Shown: positions 1 through 5,831, numbered from the stretch's first letter. The stretch is 7,569 bases of DNA from Anaerolineales bacterium (GCA_027019845.1 JALUWE010000461.1:1-7569), one strand, 5' to 3'. Translations and numbers: made by a program. Notes: generated from the letters alone by a model not told the origin.

Positions 1-259
1 GGACGAGTTGTTGGGTCTGATGCGTGCCTTTTTGTCGGCTGGCAGCGCGTCGTTGCTGCTCAGTTTGTGGGCTGTTTCGGATCGCTCTACTTTCGAGTTG
101 ATGCGTAACTTCTATCACGCGCTTCAGGGGGGAAAATCGAAGGGAGAAGCGTTACAGGTGGCGCAATGCCGCTTTTTGACCGATCCAAAATTCGCCCGTT
201 TTCGCCACCCTTATTTTTGGGCCTCTTTCTTTTTGATTGGAGACAACGATAGTTTATAG
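1..259 (+). CDS. CHAT-domain protein, C-terminal fragment (5' end outside window)
   Basis: Only the last 85 codons are in the window; the first whole codon begins at base 2 and the gene ends at TAG 257-259. The visible protein is the typical end of a CHAT domain, the caspase-HetF-associated cysteine protease fold: DELLGLMRAFL, then a strand with SLWAVSD, then ELMRNFYHAL with a GKSKGEAL helix, and finally HPYFWASFFLIGD. In this family the catalytic Cys lies just before the DEL-GL helix and the His further upstream, so both active-site residues are outside the window and cannot be checked. CHAT proteins usually act in the cytoplasm as proteases regulated by fused sensor modules such as TPR repeats or NTPases. 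The next gene, a subtilase, starts 10 bp downstream, so the two are probably co-transcribed and may form one proteolytic system. Family assignment is good; the full architecture and substrate are unknown. Confidence 0.85.
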   Translation, partial: DELLGLMRAFLSAGSASLLLSLWAVSDRSTFELMRNFYHALQGGKSKGEALQVAQCRFLTDPKFARFRHPYFWASFFLIGDNDSL

Positions 260-263
260 GAGA
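258..263 (+). promoter_or_regulatory. Shine-Dalgarno site of the subtilase gene (decides a GTG start)
   Basis: AGGAGA overlaps the stop codon of the CHAT gene and lies 6 bases before GTG 270-272. The open frame extends back to a TTG at 237, but that codon lies inside the upstream gene and this ribosome site would then fall inside the coding sequence. GTG 270 is therefore preferred. Stop and ribosome site being this close suggests translational coupling with the CHAT gene. Confidence 0.7.
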
Positions 264-269
264 ATCGAA

Positions 270-1865
270 GTGAAACACACAAATCCACAGCCCTTGAAAT
301 GGACTCGGCCAAAAAAGAACCTTAAAATTTGCCACCTCAAACCCGGACAGAGCTGTTTGGATTTCAACTTGATCTTGAGTGGCCGGGCCGCCGACATCGA
401 CGCTGTGTTGGACAGCCTTGCCCCCTCGTTTTTGGACACTGACCCGGAAAATGTGCTCACCATTCGGCTGGAGGCCTTGTCGGGGTCGGATGCCCACCGG
501 GAGGTCGAAATCCGCCTGTACGATCTGATCGGGGAGGAGAGTGAAACCGCGGTGTGGAACGCGGTGTATCAGGTGTACCGCCAGGCCGCTATCAGCAAGA
601 AGATCGTTTTCGCAGACCCGAACTTCGTCACCGGTGACCCGGGTCCCGGGGGCGGCTCCGGCGGGGTTAATGGCGGCACCACCGGCAACATCGGGCCCGA
701 TACCCCCGAAGAAGCCTTCATCAAACATTGGGCATTTGGGGAGCGAAACGCGGTACAACGCGGTATCCGCCTGGAAGACGGGCGCGGGCGACGTCTGGTA
801 GAGCACAAAGGCGCGGGCGTGAAGGTGATCCTCTTCGATTCTTACGATAGCGACATCCCCCGCGACCTGGACCGCGCTCAAAACCCGGCGCAGAGCGCCG
901 CGCAGGGCTGGATCGAAATCAGACGCGGCTTTCCCCCGGAACCCTTGCGCTTGCTGGTTTCCTCGCCGGACTTTCAGCCCTCCGGCATCAAAGTGGTTTC
1001 ACACCCTGCTTTTGATTGTGTCGATGAGCACGGCTTTTACGTCGCCGGTTTGGTCCACCGCCTCGCGCCGCAGAGTGACATTCACCTGGTGGATGTGCTC
1101 AACGAAAAAAGCCAGGGAGAACTCTTCGGCCTGCTGCAATCGCTCTACCAGTTGGGGGTGCAGGCCGCGGAACAAGCCGGGGATGACCGCCCGCTGCAAG
1201 ACACCGTCATCAACCTGAGCCTGGGGGCCAGCTTTTCCGAGACCATGCTGCTGCGCTCCAAAACGCGCGACGCGATCAAGGACTTGTACGATGCCGTGGT
1301 CGGCTCGAATGTGCAGGCACCCCCCTTCCTGTCGCAGCTTTTGGCAGACATGGTTGAGCATTTTCACTACGTCCCCTCCTTGCGCATGGTGCTCCAGGCG
1401 CTGCACACCCTGGGCGCGGTCGTGGTGGCGGCCGCTGGCAACGATTCGGGCCAGCACTATGGCGTCGAACCCGCGCAGATTCCGGCGCGCTATCCGGAAG
1501 TGATCGGCGTGGCCGCCAGCACCCAACACGGCCAGTTGGCCTGTTTCTCCAACCAGGGCGAAGTGCTGGCGCCCGGAGGCGGCACGCCCGATGATGTTTG
1601 CCCGCCGGTGGACTTCACAACCGATTGCCGGGACGTCGCCATGATCAGCCTGGTGCCGCGGGTGAAGCCTTACATGTCGGGGTACGCGTTTTGGCAGGGC
1701 ACCTCGTTCGCCGCGCCCATCGTCAGCGGGCTGGCCGCGCTGGTGATCGAGAAACACAAACGAAAATTCGGCCACGCTCCCACCCCGGAACAGGTCAAGG
1801 AGTACATTTGCCAGAACACTCAGGACGGAATCGTGGACGTGCAAAACACGTTGAGCGCAATTTGA
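270..1865 (+). CDS. Subtilisin-family (S8) serine protease with novel N-terminal domain, probably cytoplasmic
   Basis: This encodes 531 residues from GTG 270 to TGA 1863-1865. The S8 triad is visible: Asp190 in VKVILFDSYD, His254 in HGFYVAGLV, oxyanion Asn391 in VVVAAAGNDSG, and nucleophile Ser479 in GTSFAAPIVSGLAAL. The Asp and His motifs deviate from the usual D-T/S-G and HGTHVAG, but the catalytic residues are kept. Residues 1-121 form a charged, mixed alpha/beta region that I do not recognise. Residues 122-144 are a Gly-rich linker. The peptidase domain follows and is enlarged, with 72 residues between the INLSLG strand and Asn391 where subtilisin has about 30. No N-terminal hydrophobic segment is seen, so export is unlikely; most subtilases are secreted. 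The gene sits 10 bp after a CHAT protease gene, which suggests a proteolytic cascade in which one enzyme may activate the other. The N-terminal domain could be an inhibitory propeptide or a sensor/adaptor. Peptidase identity is very sure; role is inference. Confidence 0.94.
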   Translation: MKHTNPQPLKWTRPKKNLKICHLKPGQSCLDFNLILSGRAADIDAVLDSLAPSFLDTDPENVLTIRLEALSGSDAHREVEIRLYDLIGEESETAVWNAVYQVYRQAAISKKIVFADPNFVTGDPGPGGGSGGVNGGTTGNIGPDTPEEAFIKHWAFGERNAVQRGIRLEDGRGRRLVEHKGAGVKVILFDSYDSDIPRDLDRAQNPAQSAAQGWIEIRRGFPPEPLRLLVSSPDFQPSGIKVVSHPAFDCVDEHGFYVAGLVHRLAPQSDIHLVDVLNEKSQGELFGLLQSLYQLGVQAAEQAGDDRPLQDTVINLSLGASFSETMLLRSKTRDAIKDLYDAVVGSNVQAPPFLSQLLADMVEHFHYVPSLRMVLQALHTLGAVVVAAAGNDSGQHYGVEPAQIPARYPEVIGVAASTQHGQLACFSNQGEVLAPGGGTPDDVCPPVDFTTDCRDVAMISLVPRVKPYMSGYAFWQGTSFAAPIVSGLAALVIEKHKRKFGHAPTPEQVKEYICQNTQDGIVDVQNTLSAI

Positions 1866-1881
1866 GCGGGTGTGCCGCTTA
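1863..1881. terminator. Possible bidirectional hairpin spanning two convergent stop codons
   Basis: AGCGG (1865-1869) and CCGCT (1875-1879) pair around the 5-base loop GTGTG. On the + strand the stem extends by a G-U and a T-A pair out to 1863 and 1881. It covers the TGA of the subtilase and the TAA of the opposing dynamin gene, which are only 13 bp apart. There is no clear T-tract on either side, so this is not a textbook intrinsic terminator. It is the only candidate I see at this convergent junction. Confidence 0.3.
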
Positions 1882-3606
1882 CAGGCTTTCCACCTCTGCC
1901 CTCAACTTCCCCAACTCCTGCTGAAAGCGCGCCAGTTCCTTCTCCGCGGCTTCCAGCTTCTCCCTCTCGGCGCGCACGAAGCGGGTGTAGGGCGCGATGG
2001 CATCCTGGATGTGCTGCAAGCTGCCGTTGATCTCGCGCTCGAACTGGCTGCGCAACGCGTTGGAGAGGCGGACGCGCATCTGTGCAATTTTGGCGTGCAT
2101 TTCTTTCTTGGCGGCCCGGCGGCGGGCCGGCAGAATGAAGAAACCCAGCAGCGCGATCAGGCTGGCCATCAGAATACCGGTCACATCCGCGGCGACAGTG
2201 GTGGCGATCACCGTGACCAGCGCGCCCAACCCCACCGCGCCGGCTTCCAGAATCGCGGCCGCGGCCACTGCCTCCTGAATGCCCTTCGCAATCTGCCGCG
2301 CCTCGCGGGTTTTGTCATACGCCTCCACCACGCGTTTGGCCTCCCGCCCGACCCCGTCGATCAGCCGTTCCCGGTCGTGGTGGAACGACCCCACCCCCAG
2401 GTCGCCGATGATGCGGTCTTTGTGTTGCTGGCGGCGTTCGGCCAGATGTTCGGTGACGGCCTGCCACTGGCGCAGATCGGCCTCCACCACCCAATCGATC
2501 ATTTCCGCCACCCGGCTCTCGATCTGGTGCGGCACGTCGCCCACCACTTTGACCTCGAACTCGCGCTGAATGCGCTCCTTGCGCAGCAGGTCCGGCACCC
2601 GCGCGATGCGGATGGTCTCCTCAAAGAATTCGTCCCCGCGGGTATCCATTTGGAAGAGGATTTTTTCGATGTCCGACATGCGGAACTCGAAATCGCGCTG
2701 CATGTCCGCTTTGTAGACCGCCAGTTGACGCTCCACGTCTTCGAGCACGGAGATGTCCTCGGCCAGCAGCGCCAGGCGTTGGCGGGTGATCTCCAGGTAG
2801 CGCGCCACCAGGCGTTCGCCCACCCCAATCGGGTTGAGGAATTTGTGGCGCAGGCGGCTGCTCTCGTCCAACGTCTCCTCGATGAAGGTCTCCAGGGCTT
2901 CGAAGCGGCTTTCGGGCCACAGCCGGGGTTCGCCCTGTTTAGCGCGCAAGGCCAGCCGCGCGCTGAGCGGGAAGATTTCGGGGGTGATCCCCAGCAGCGC
3001 GCGGGCGTTGTCCTGGATGAAGGCGATGATTTGCTCCAGGTCGGCCTCGTTTTCCAGGATGTCCACCTTGTTGAGCACCACGATCACTTTCTTGCCCCAG
3101 TCGCGGATGCTCTCCAAGAAGGCGCGCTCGCTTTCCGAGAAGGGGCGGTCCGCAGAGGTGACGAACAGCACCATATCGGCGCGCGGCACGAACTGGGTGG
3201 TGATGGCCTCGTGCTCGCGGATGATGGCGTTGGTGCCGGGGGTATCCACGATGCTCAGGTTTTTCAGCAGGTCCACGGGCGCGGTGAGCACGTGCAGGTG
3301 TTCGCTCTGGATGCTGCGGGTTGGTTGCTCGCCGTAGCGCAGCACGTTGATCTGGGTGGTGGTGGGGGTGACGCCTTCTTCGAGCAGGTTCTGGCCGAGC
3401 AACGCGTTGATGAACGCGGATTTACCCGCGTTGAACTCGCCCACCACTACCAGCAGGAAGAATTCGTCGAGCTGGCGGATGGAATCGACCAGGGTTTTCT
3501 GGTCTTCGGTGGTGGCGCCGAATTCGAGCAGCGCGACGCGCAGGTCGGAGAGCAGGGCGCGTTCGCGGGTGAGGAGGTGCTGGTGGGTGGGGGTGAGGAG
3601 GTGCAT
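1879..3606 (-). CDS. Bacterial dynamin-like GTPase (membrane-associated)
   Basis: This encodes 575 residues, with ATG at 3604-3606 and TAA at 1879-1881. The GTPase motifs are in order: P-loop GEFNAGKS at 56-63, G2 threonines in TPTTTQ at 80-85, G3 DTPGTN at 121-126, G4 NKVD at 179-182, and a G5-like PLSAR near 213. Long charged helices at about 235-440 fit the stalk. A hydrophobic hairpin at about 444-492, followed by ARRRAAKK, should anchor or insert into the cytoplasmic membrane. The C-terminus (about 540-575) is predicted coiled coil. Length and layout match bacterial dynamin-like proteins such as Nostoc BDLP, which remodel or fuse membranes; some protect against envelope damage or phage. 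The GEFNAGKS loop, NKVD and transmembrane hairpin separate it from Era- or septin-type GTPases. It begins 18 bp after the Toprim-like gene, so it is probably co-transcribed, although its GC content matches sbcC rather than that gene. No good Shine-Dalgarno site precedes the ATG. Family is very sure; function here is unknown. Confidence 0.93.
   Translation of the reverse strand: MHLLTPTHQHLLTRERALLSDLRVALLEFGATTEDQKTLVDSIRQLDEFFLLVVVGEFNAGKSAFINALLGQNLLEEGVTPTTTQINVLRYGEQPTRSIQSEHLHVLTAPVDLLKNLSIVDTPGTNAIIREHEAITTQFVPRADMVLFVTSADRPFSESERAFLESIRDWGKKVIVVLNKVDILENEADLEQIIAFIQDNARALLGITPEIFPLSARLALRAKQGEPRLWPESRFEALETFIEETLDESSRLRHKFLNPIGVGERLVARYLEITRQRLALLAEDISVLEDVERQLAVYKADMQRDFEFRMSDIEKILFQMDTRGDEFFEETIRIARVPDLLRKERIQREFEVKVVGDVPHQIESRVAEMIDWVVEADLRQWQAVTEHLAERRQQHKDRIIGDLGVGSFHHDRERLIDGVGREAKRVVEAYDKTREARQIAKGIQEAVAAAAILEAGAVGLGALVTVIATTVAADVTGILMASLIALLGFFILPARRRAAKKEMHAKIAQMRVRLSNALRSQFEREINGSLQHIQDAIAPYTRFVRAEREKLEAAEKELARFQQELGKLRAEVESL
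2131..2277 (-). other. Transmembrane hairpin of the dynamin-like GTPase
   Basis: Residues about 444-492 form two hydrophobic helices rich in Ala, Val, Leu and Ile. They are separated by a short polar turn around ADVTG and closed by the positive run ARRRAAKK. This matches the membrane paddle of bacterial dynamin-like proteins. The boundaries are judged by eye. Confidence 0.75.
3568..3604. repeat. 13-bp direct repeat at the 5' end of the dynamin gene
   Basis: GGTGAGGAGGTGC occurs at 3568-3580 and again at 3592-3604, exactly 24 bp apart and therefore in frame. On the - strand it encodes HLLT at residues 2-5 and again at 10-13 of the dynamin-like protein. It looks like a small in-frame duplication or slippage product. 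The second copy abuts the start codon. Confidence 0.75.
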
Positions 3607-3618
3607 GGGGGCGGTTTT

Positions 3619-3632
3619 CAGTGGTCAGTGTG
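3619..3632. repeat. Partial heptamer tandem repeat at the Toprim/dynamin gene junction
   Basis: CAGTGGT is followed directly by CAGTGTG, two 7-base units that differ at the last two positions. They span the stop codon of the Toprim-like gene. On its own this is short and could be chance. It is recorded because a clearer heptamer repeat sits at the other edge of the same two-gene cassette. Confidence 0.35.
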
Positions 3633-4269
3633 CCGTTGTCCAGCCTTGTTGGCGGAGGAGGCGTTCGAGATCGGTTTCCAGAGCGCGGAAGGCAGGAAGT
3701 GCGCGTAATGGTGAAAAATCATCTATGAATTCGGTTATCCGCTGGGCATTTTGAGCAACGCGCAGTTTTCTTTGACGGCGTCCTTGCAGTCCGCTGGCCT
3801 CCCGCAGGATGTTGTAGAGAACTTCTTTGGGATCGGGAATTTGTTCGACTCTGGTCATGTTCGGAAGCCGCAGCGGATTTGTTCCATTGGGATTGCCCGC
3901 GGCTCTGCGCAGCGCTGCTTCGTCGAATAATAGCCAGGCTTCGGTCATTCTCACCGGTACCACACAAATAGCTGGCGTAGCGATAGGAATTTTGGCGATT
4001 TCACCTTGAATTTCAGCCACACGCCGGTTGTGGGACATTCGCTCTGCGTCACGGTGAACGAACAGCAAATCGCAAGGATACAGCTCGATGCTTGTCAGAA
4101 TCCGATCTCGCAGTTTTCTGCCTGGTGGTGAGGAGAGCCTGCGCAGGTCGGCCCATTCTGGTTGGATGGGGAGGGTTACTCCGTGTGTGCGCAGCAACCA
4201 GGTCAGGATGGGGATCAGAGCCTGGTCGGACGGGCCATCTGCCAGCAGGGTGTAACGCAGTTCGTCCAT
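3625..4269 (-). CDS. Toprim/DUF4276-like protein, probable partner of the upstream ABC ATPase
   Basis: This encodes 214 residues, with ATG at 4267-4269 and TGA at 3625-3627. The N-terminus TLLADGPSDQALIPIL (7-22) has the shape of the first Toprim motif (hydrophobic strand, acidic-Gly-x-x-Asp/Glu, helix), with Asp11 where Toprim enzymes normally have Glu. A second strand with an acidic turn is at 67-76 (DLLFVHRDAE), where Toprim proteins carry D-x-D. VVPVRMTEAWLLFD (103-116) resembles the Pro-rich strand plus acidic-x-W motif of small DUF4276-type proteins. The basic segment GRRQRKLR (163-170) could touch nucleic acid. It follows the ATPase gene after 13 bp, with no strong ribosome site, so translational coupling is likely. 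By analogy with AriB, RloB and the Toprim half of GajA, it may be a nuclease or effector released or controlled by the ATPase. The altered acidic positions leave catalysis uncertain. No membrane segment is seen. The gene has lower GC than its flanks. Confidence 0.62.
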   Translation of the reverse strand: MDELRYTLLADGPSDQALIPILTWLLRTHGVTLPIQPEWADLRRLSSPPGRKLRDRILTSIELYPCDLLFVHRDAERMSHNRRVAEIQGEIAKIPIATPAICVVPVRMTEAWLLFDEAALRRAAGNPNGTNPLRLPNMTRVEQIPDPKEVLYNILREASGLQGRRQRKLRVAQNAQRITEFIDDFSPLRALPAFRALETDLERLLRQQGWTTAH

Positions 4270-4282
4270 GCCGAAGGCGTTA

Positions 4283-5746
4283 TCAGGATTGATCGAAGAC
4301 GGGAAGATAGGGCTGTAAATCCGGGCGGTCAGCGACTCGTCGGGTTTTTGATTTTGAGTTCCGGTAAACAGGCTTTGGAATGACCGGGTTCAAATAAGCC
4401 AGTAATTTTCCGCGCGATACTACCCTGGTTTTCTGGGGTGATTTTTCCCGCCAGGTGTCGGGCAGGCAGCTAAAGACAGCGTGTTTGAATCGGCGTCCGT
4501 CTTTGACGGTTTCCTTCAATTCTGCAACCAGTAAGCTGTCGTCTGGCACCTGGCTGACCACTGCTGGCGAATGGGTGTTGACGATCACCTGGCGCAGAGG
4601 GTTGTCCGGGCCGATGGGTTCACCGACATCGGTTGCAATGTCTTGCAGCAGTTCCAACATTGCCGGGATTCGGTCGGGGTGGATTCCGTTTTCAGGTTCT
4701 TCGAGACAGACCAATCCCTGTGCGAAGGGATCGATTTCCAGTATTGCCAGTGCCAGGAAGCGTAATGTGCCATCGGATAAAGAGCGTGCGGGGAACGGTG
4801 TGCCGGAGCGGTCGGTGATCTGCAGGGTGAGCAGCTCGCGCCGTAGGTCCTGATCGATGGACAAGTCATACACGTCGTCGATCAATTCCGCCAGGCGGTT
4901 TGCTACCCGACTGTACACTTGAGCGGTGTGTGCGCCATTGGCTTGTCGTCGAGCCAGGTGAAACAGCGTGGATGCCAGATGTGAACCGTCCGCTCCCAGG
5001 CGAGTGGGCGCAGTAAATTCATCCGGTCTACGCATTGCGGACGGTTCCAGTTGCAGCAGCCGCCAGGATTGCATCTCCCTGCGCGCCAGCAGCGCGGTAG
5101 GGCTTTCTGTGGCGTTTGCCGCGGAAAGCACGGTTTTCGGCAGGTTTGCAGCCAACAAACTTAAAGGCCGTCCGCTGACCCCTTCCTGATGTCGTTTGAT
5201 GATGCGGTTTTTACCTTCGCCTTCTGTGGAGATGAAGGGGGAGGTGCGCCGCCCAACGACCGCGGATTTTCGCCATGCAACACTGTGCGGAAACAATAAG
5301 TGCCGCCGTGCTTCGCCGATGTTGATGTGTACAAGCTCTTCCTTTTTCAATTCCAGCGAGCCAAGCGAACGCAACTGTTCGTCTTGGTGCAACCCCAGGG
5401 TGAGGCGGTAACGCAAAAAGGTGATACTGGCTTGCGCTTTTTGGCCCAGGTCATCTACGCCTTGCTGGGGGATGATCATTTCTGCCTCGAACGACATTTC
5501 GTTTGCGTAGCGTTCCCCCACACGATGAAACAGGCTGCGGATATCCGCGGTGCGTTCTCCCTCGTCACGCACTGTGAGCGCGGCTTCAATCAAAGGGCGG
5601 TCTGCCAGCGCGCTTAAAAAGCGAATCGCATCGAATAGATTGGATTTCCCCACCCCGTTTGCACCGGCCACACAGGTGAACGGACCAAAACGAACGTCAA
5701 CATCCACCAGATTTTTGAAGCCAGAGACTTTCAGTCGGGTGAGCAT
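4283..5746 (-). CDS. ABC-type (AAA_21/OLD-like) ATPase, candidate anti-phage sensor
   Basis: This encodes 487 residues from ATG 5744-5746 to TGA 4283-4285. The N-terminus MLTRLKVSGFKNLVDVDVRF is typical of AAA_21/AAA_15 SMC-like ATPases. Walker A GANGVGKSN is at 28-36. ABC signature LSDGTLRFLAL is at 323-333. Walker B VCLEEPENGIHP, with the double Glu and the family's ENGIHP extension, is at 346-357. The switch histidine is in NTHSP (390-394). The middle (about 60-300) is family-variable and may hold the sensing or dimer interface. The C-terminus (about 400-487) is short and has no fused Toprim domain, unlike OLD and GajA. A small Toprim-like gene follows after 13 bp instead, as in the two-gene PARIS and AbiL/RloAB systems. 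The frame runs open to 5815, but the AAGGAG site at 5755-5760 and the conserved MLTRLKV start fix 5746. ATPase class is very sure; a defence role is inference from organisation. Confidence 0.92.
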   Translation of the reverse strand: MLTRLKVSGFKNLVDVDVRFGPFTCVAGANGVGKSNLFDAIRFLSALADRPLIEAALTVRDEGERTADIRSLFHRVGERYANEMSFEAEMIIPQQGVDDLGQKAQASITFLRYRLTLGLHQDEQLRSLGSLELKKEELVHINIGEARRHLLFPHSVAWRKSAVVGRRTSPFISTEGEGKNRIIKRHQEGVSGRPLSLLAANLPKTVLSAANATESPTALLARREMQSWRLLQLEPSAMRRPDEFTAPTRLGADGSHLASTLFHLARRQANGAHTAQVYSRVANRLAELIDDVYDLSIDQDLRRELLTLQITDRSGTPFPARSLSDGTLRFLALAILEIDPFAQGLVCLEEPENGIHPDRIPAMLELLQDIATDVGEPIGPDNPLRQVIVNTHSPAVVSQVPDDSLLVAELKETVKDGRRFKHAVFSCLPDTWREKSPQKTRVVSRGKLLAYLNPVIPKPVYRNSKSKTRRVADRPDLQPYLPVFDQS

Positions 5747-5754
5747 AGCTGCTA

Positions 5755-5760
5755 CTCCTT
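5755..5760 (-). promoter_or_regulatory. Shine-Dalgarno site of the ATPase gene
   Basis: Read on the - strand, AAGGAG lies 8 bases before ATG 5744-5746. It supports that start over codons further upstream, whose translation (rich in Leu, Cys and Trp) does not look like this family. It is the strongest ribosome site in the - strand cluster. Confidence 0.75.
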
Positions 5761-5783
5761 GAGAGAGCCAGAATTCCAAAGTT

Positions 5784-5812
5784 AGTGTACACAAGATCCC
5801 CCCATTACGCAA
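5784..5812 (-). promoter_or_regulatory. Weak candidate promoter for the ATPase-Toprim-dynamin genes
   Basis: On the - strand TTGCGT (5807-5812), a 17-base spacer and TACACT (5784-5789) have sigma-70-like spacing but match the consensus at only 3 of 6 and 4 of 6 positions. The -10 candidate overlaps the perfect 8-bp palindrome GTGTACAC (5785-5792), a possible operator half. The -35 candidate lies in a heptamer repeat. This is the only gap in the cluster long enough (79 bp) to hold a promoter. Read-through from sbcC would be an alternative source of transcript. Confidence 0.2.
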
Positions 5813-5831
5813 CACGCATTACGCATTACAC
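5804..5831. repeat. Tandem heptamer repeat, four units of ATTACGC type
   Basis: Four back-to-back 7-base units read ATTACGC, AACACGC, ATTACGC and ATTACAC. Units 1 and 3 are identical and the others differ by one or two bases. The array covers the TAA stop codon of sbcC (5826-5828) and most of the gap to the ATPase gene. It resembles short tandemly repeated heptamers found between genes in some bacterial genomes, notably cyanobacteria. Confidence 0.75.

Noticed and set aside
237..269. TTG 237 as the start of the subtilase
   Set aside because: It would overlap the CHAT gene by 23 bp and place a good AGGAGA site inside the coding sequence; GTG 270 has the correct spacing.
87..881. - strand open frame of 264 codons over the CHAT end and subtilase start
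   Set aside because: It crosses two recognisable + strand genes, and its translation resembles no known domain.
999..1844. - strand open frame of 281 codons opposite the subtilase
   Set aside because: It has no family features and lies entirely over the catalytic domain of a clear S8 protease on the other strand.
1870..3708. Long + strand open frame of 612 codons antisense to the dynamin gene
   Set aside because: The translation is rich in His, Gln, Gly and Arg with no recognisable domain, and the opposite strand encodes a full set of GTPase motifs. Long antisense frames are expected in GC-rich coding DNA.
4270..4285. GCC-TTC-GGC mini-hairpin and tandem TGA TAA between the ATPase and Toprim-like genes
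   Set aside because: A three-base-pair stem is too small to act as a terminator, and tight spacing suggests coupling rather than a break; chance is sufficient.
5747..5815. Extended N-terminus of the ATPase from 5815
   Set aside because: The added residues do not fit the family, and AAGGAG with 8-base spacing points to ATG 5746.
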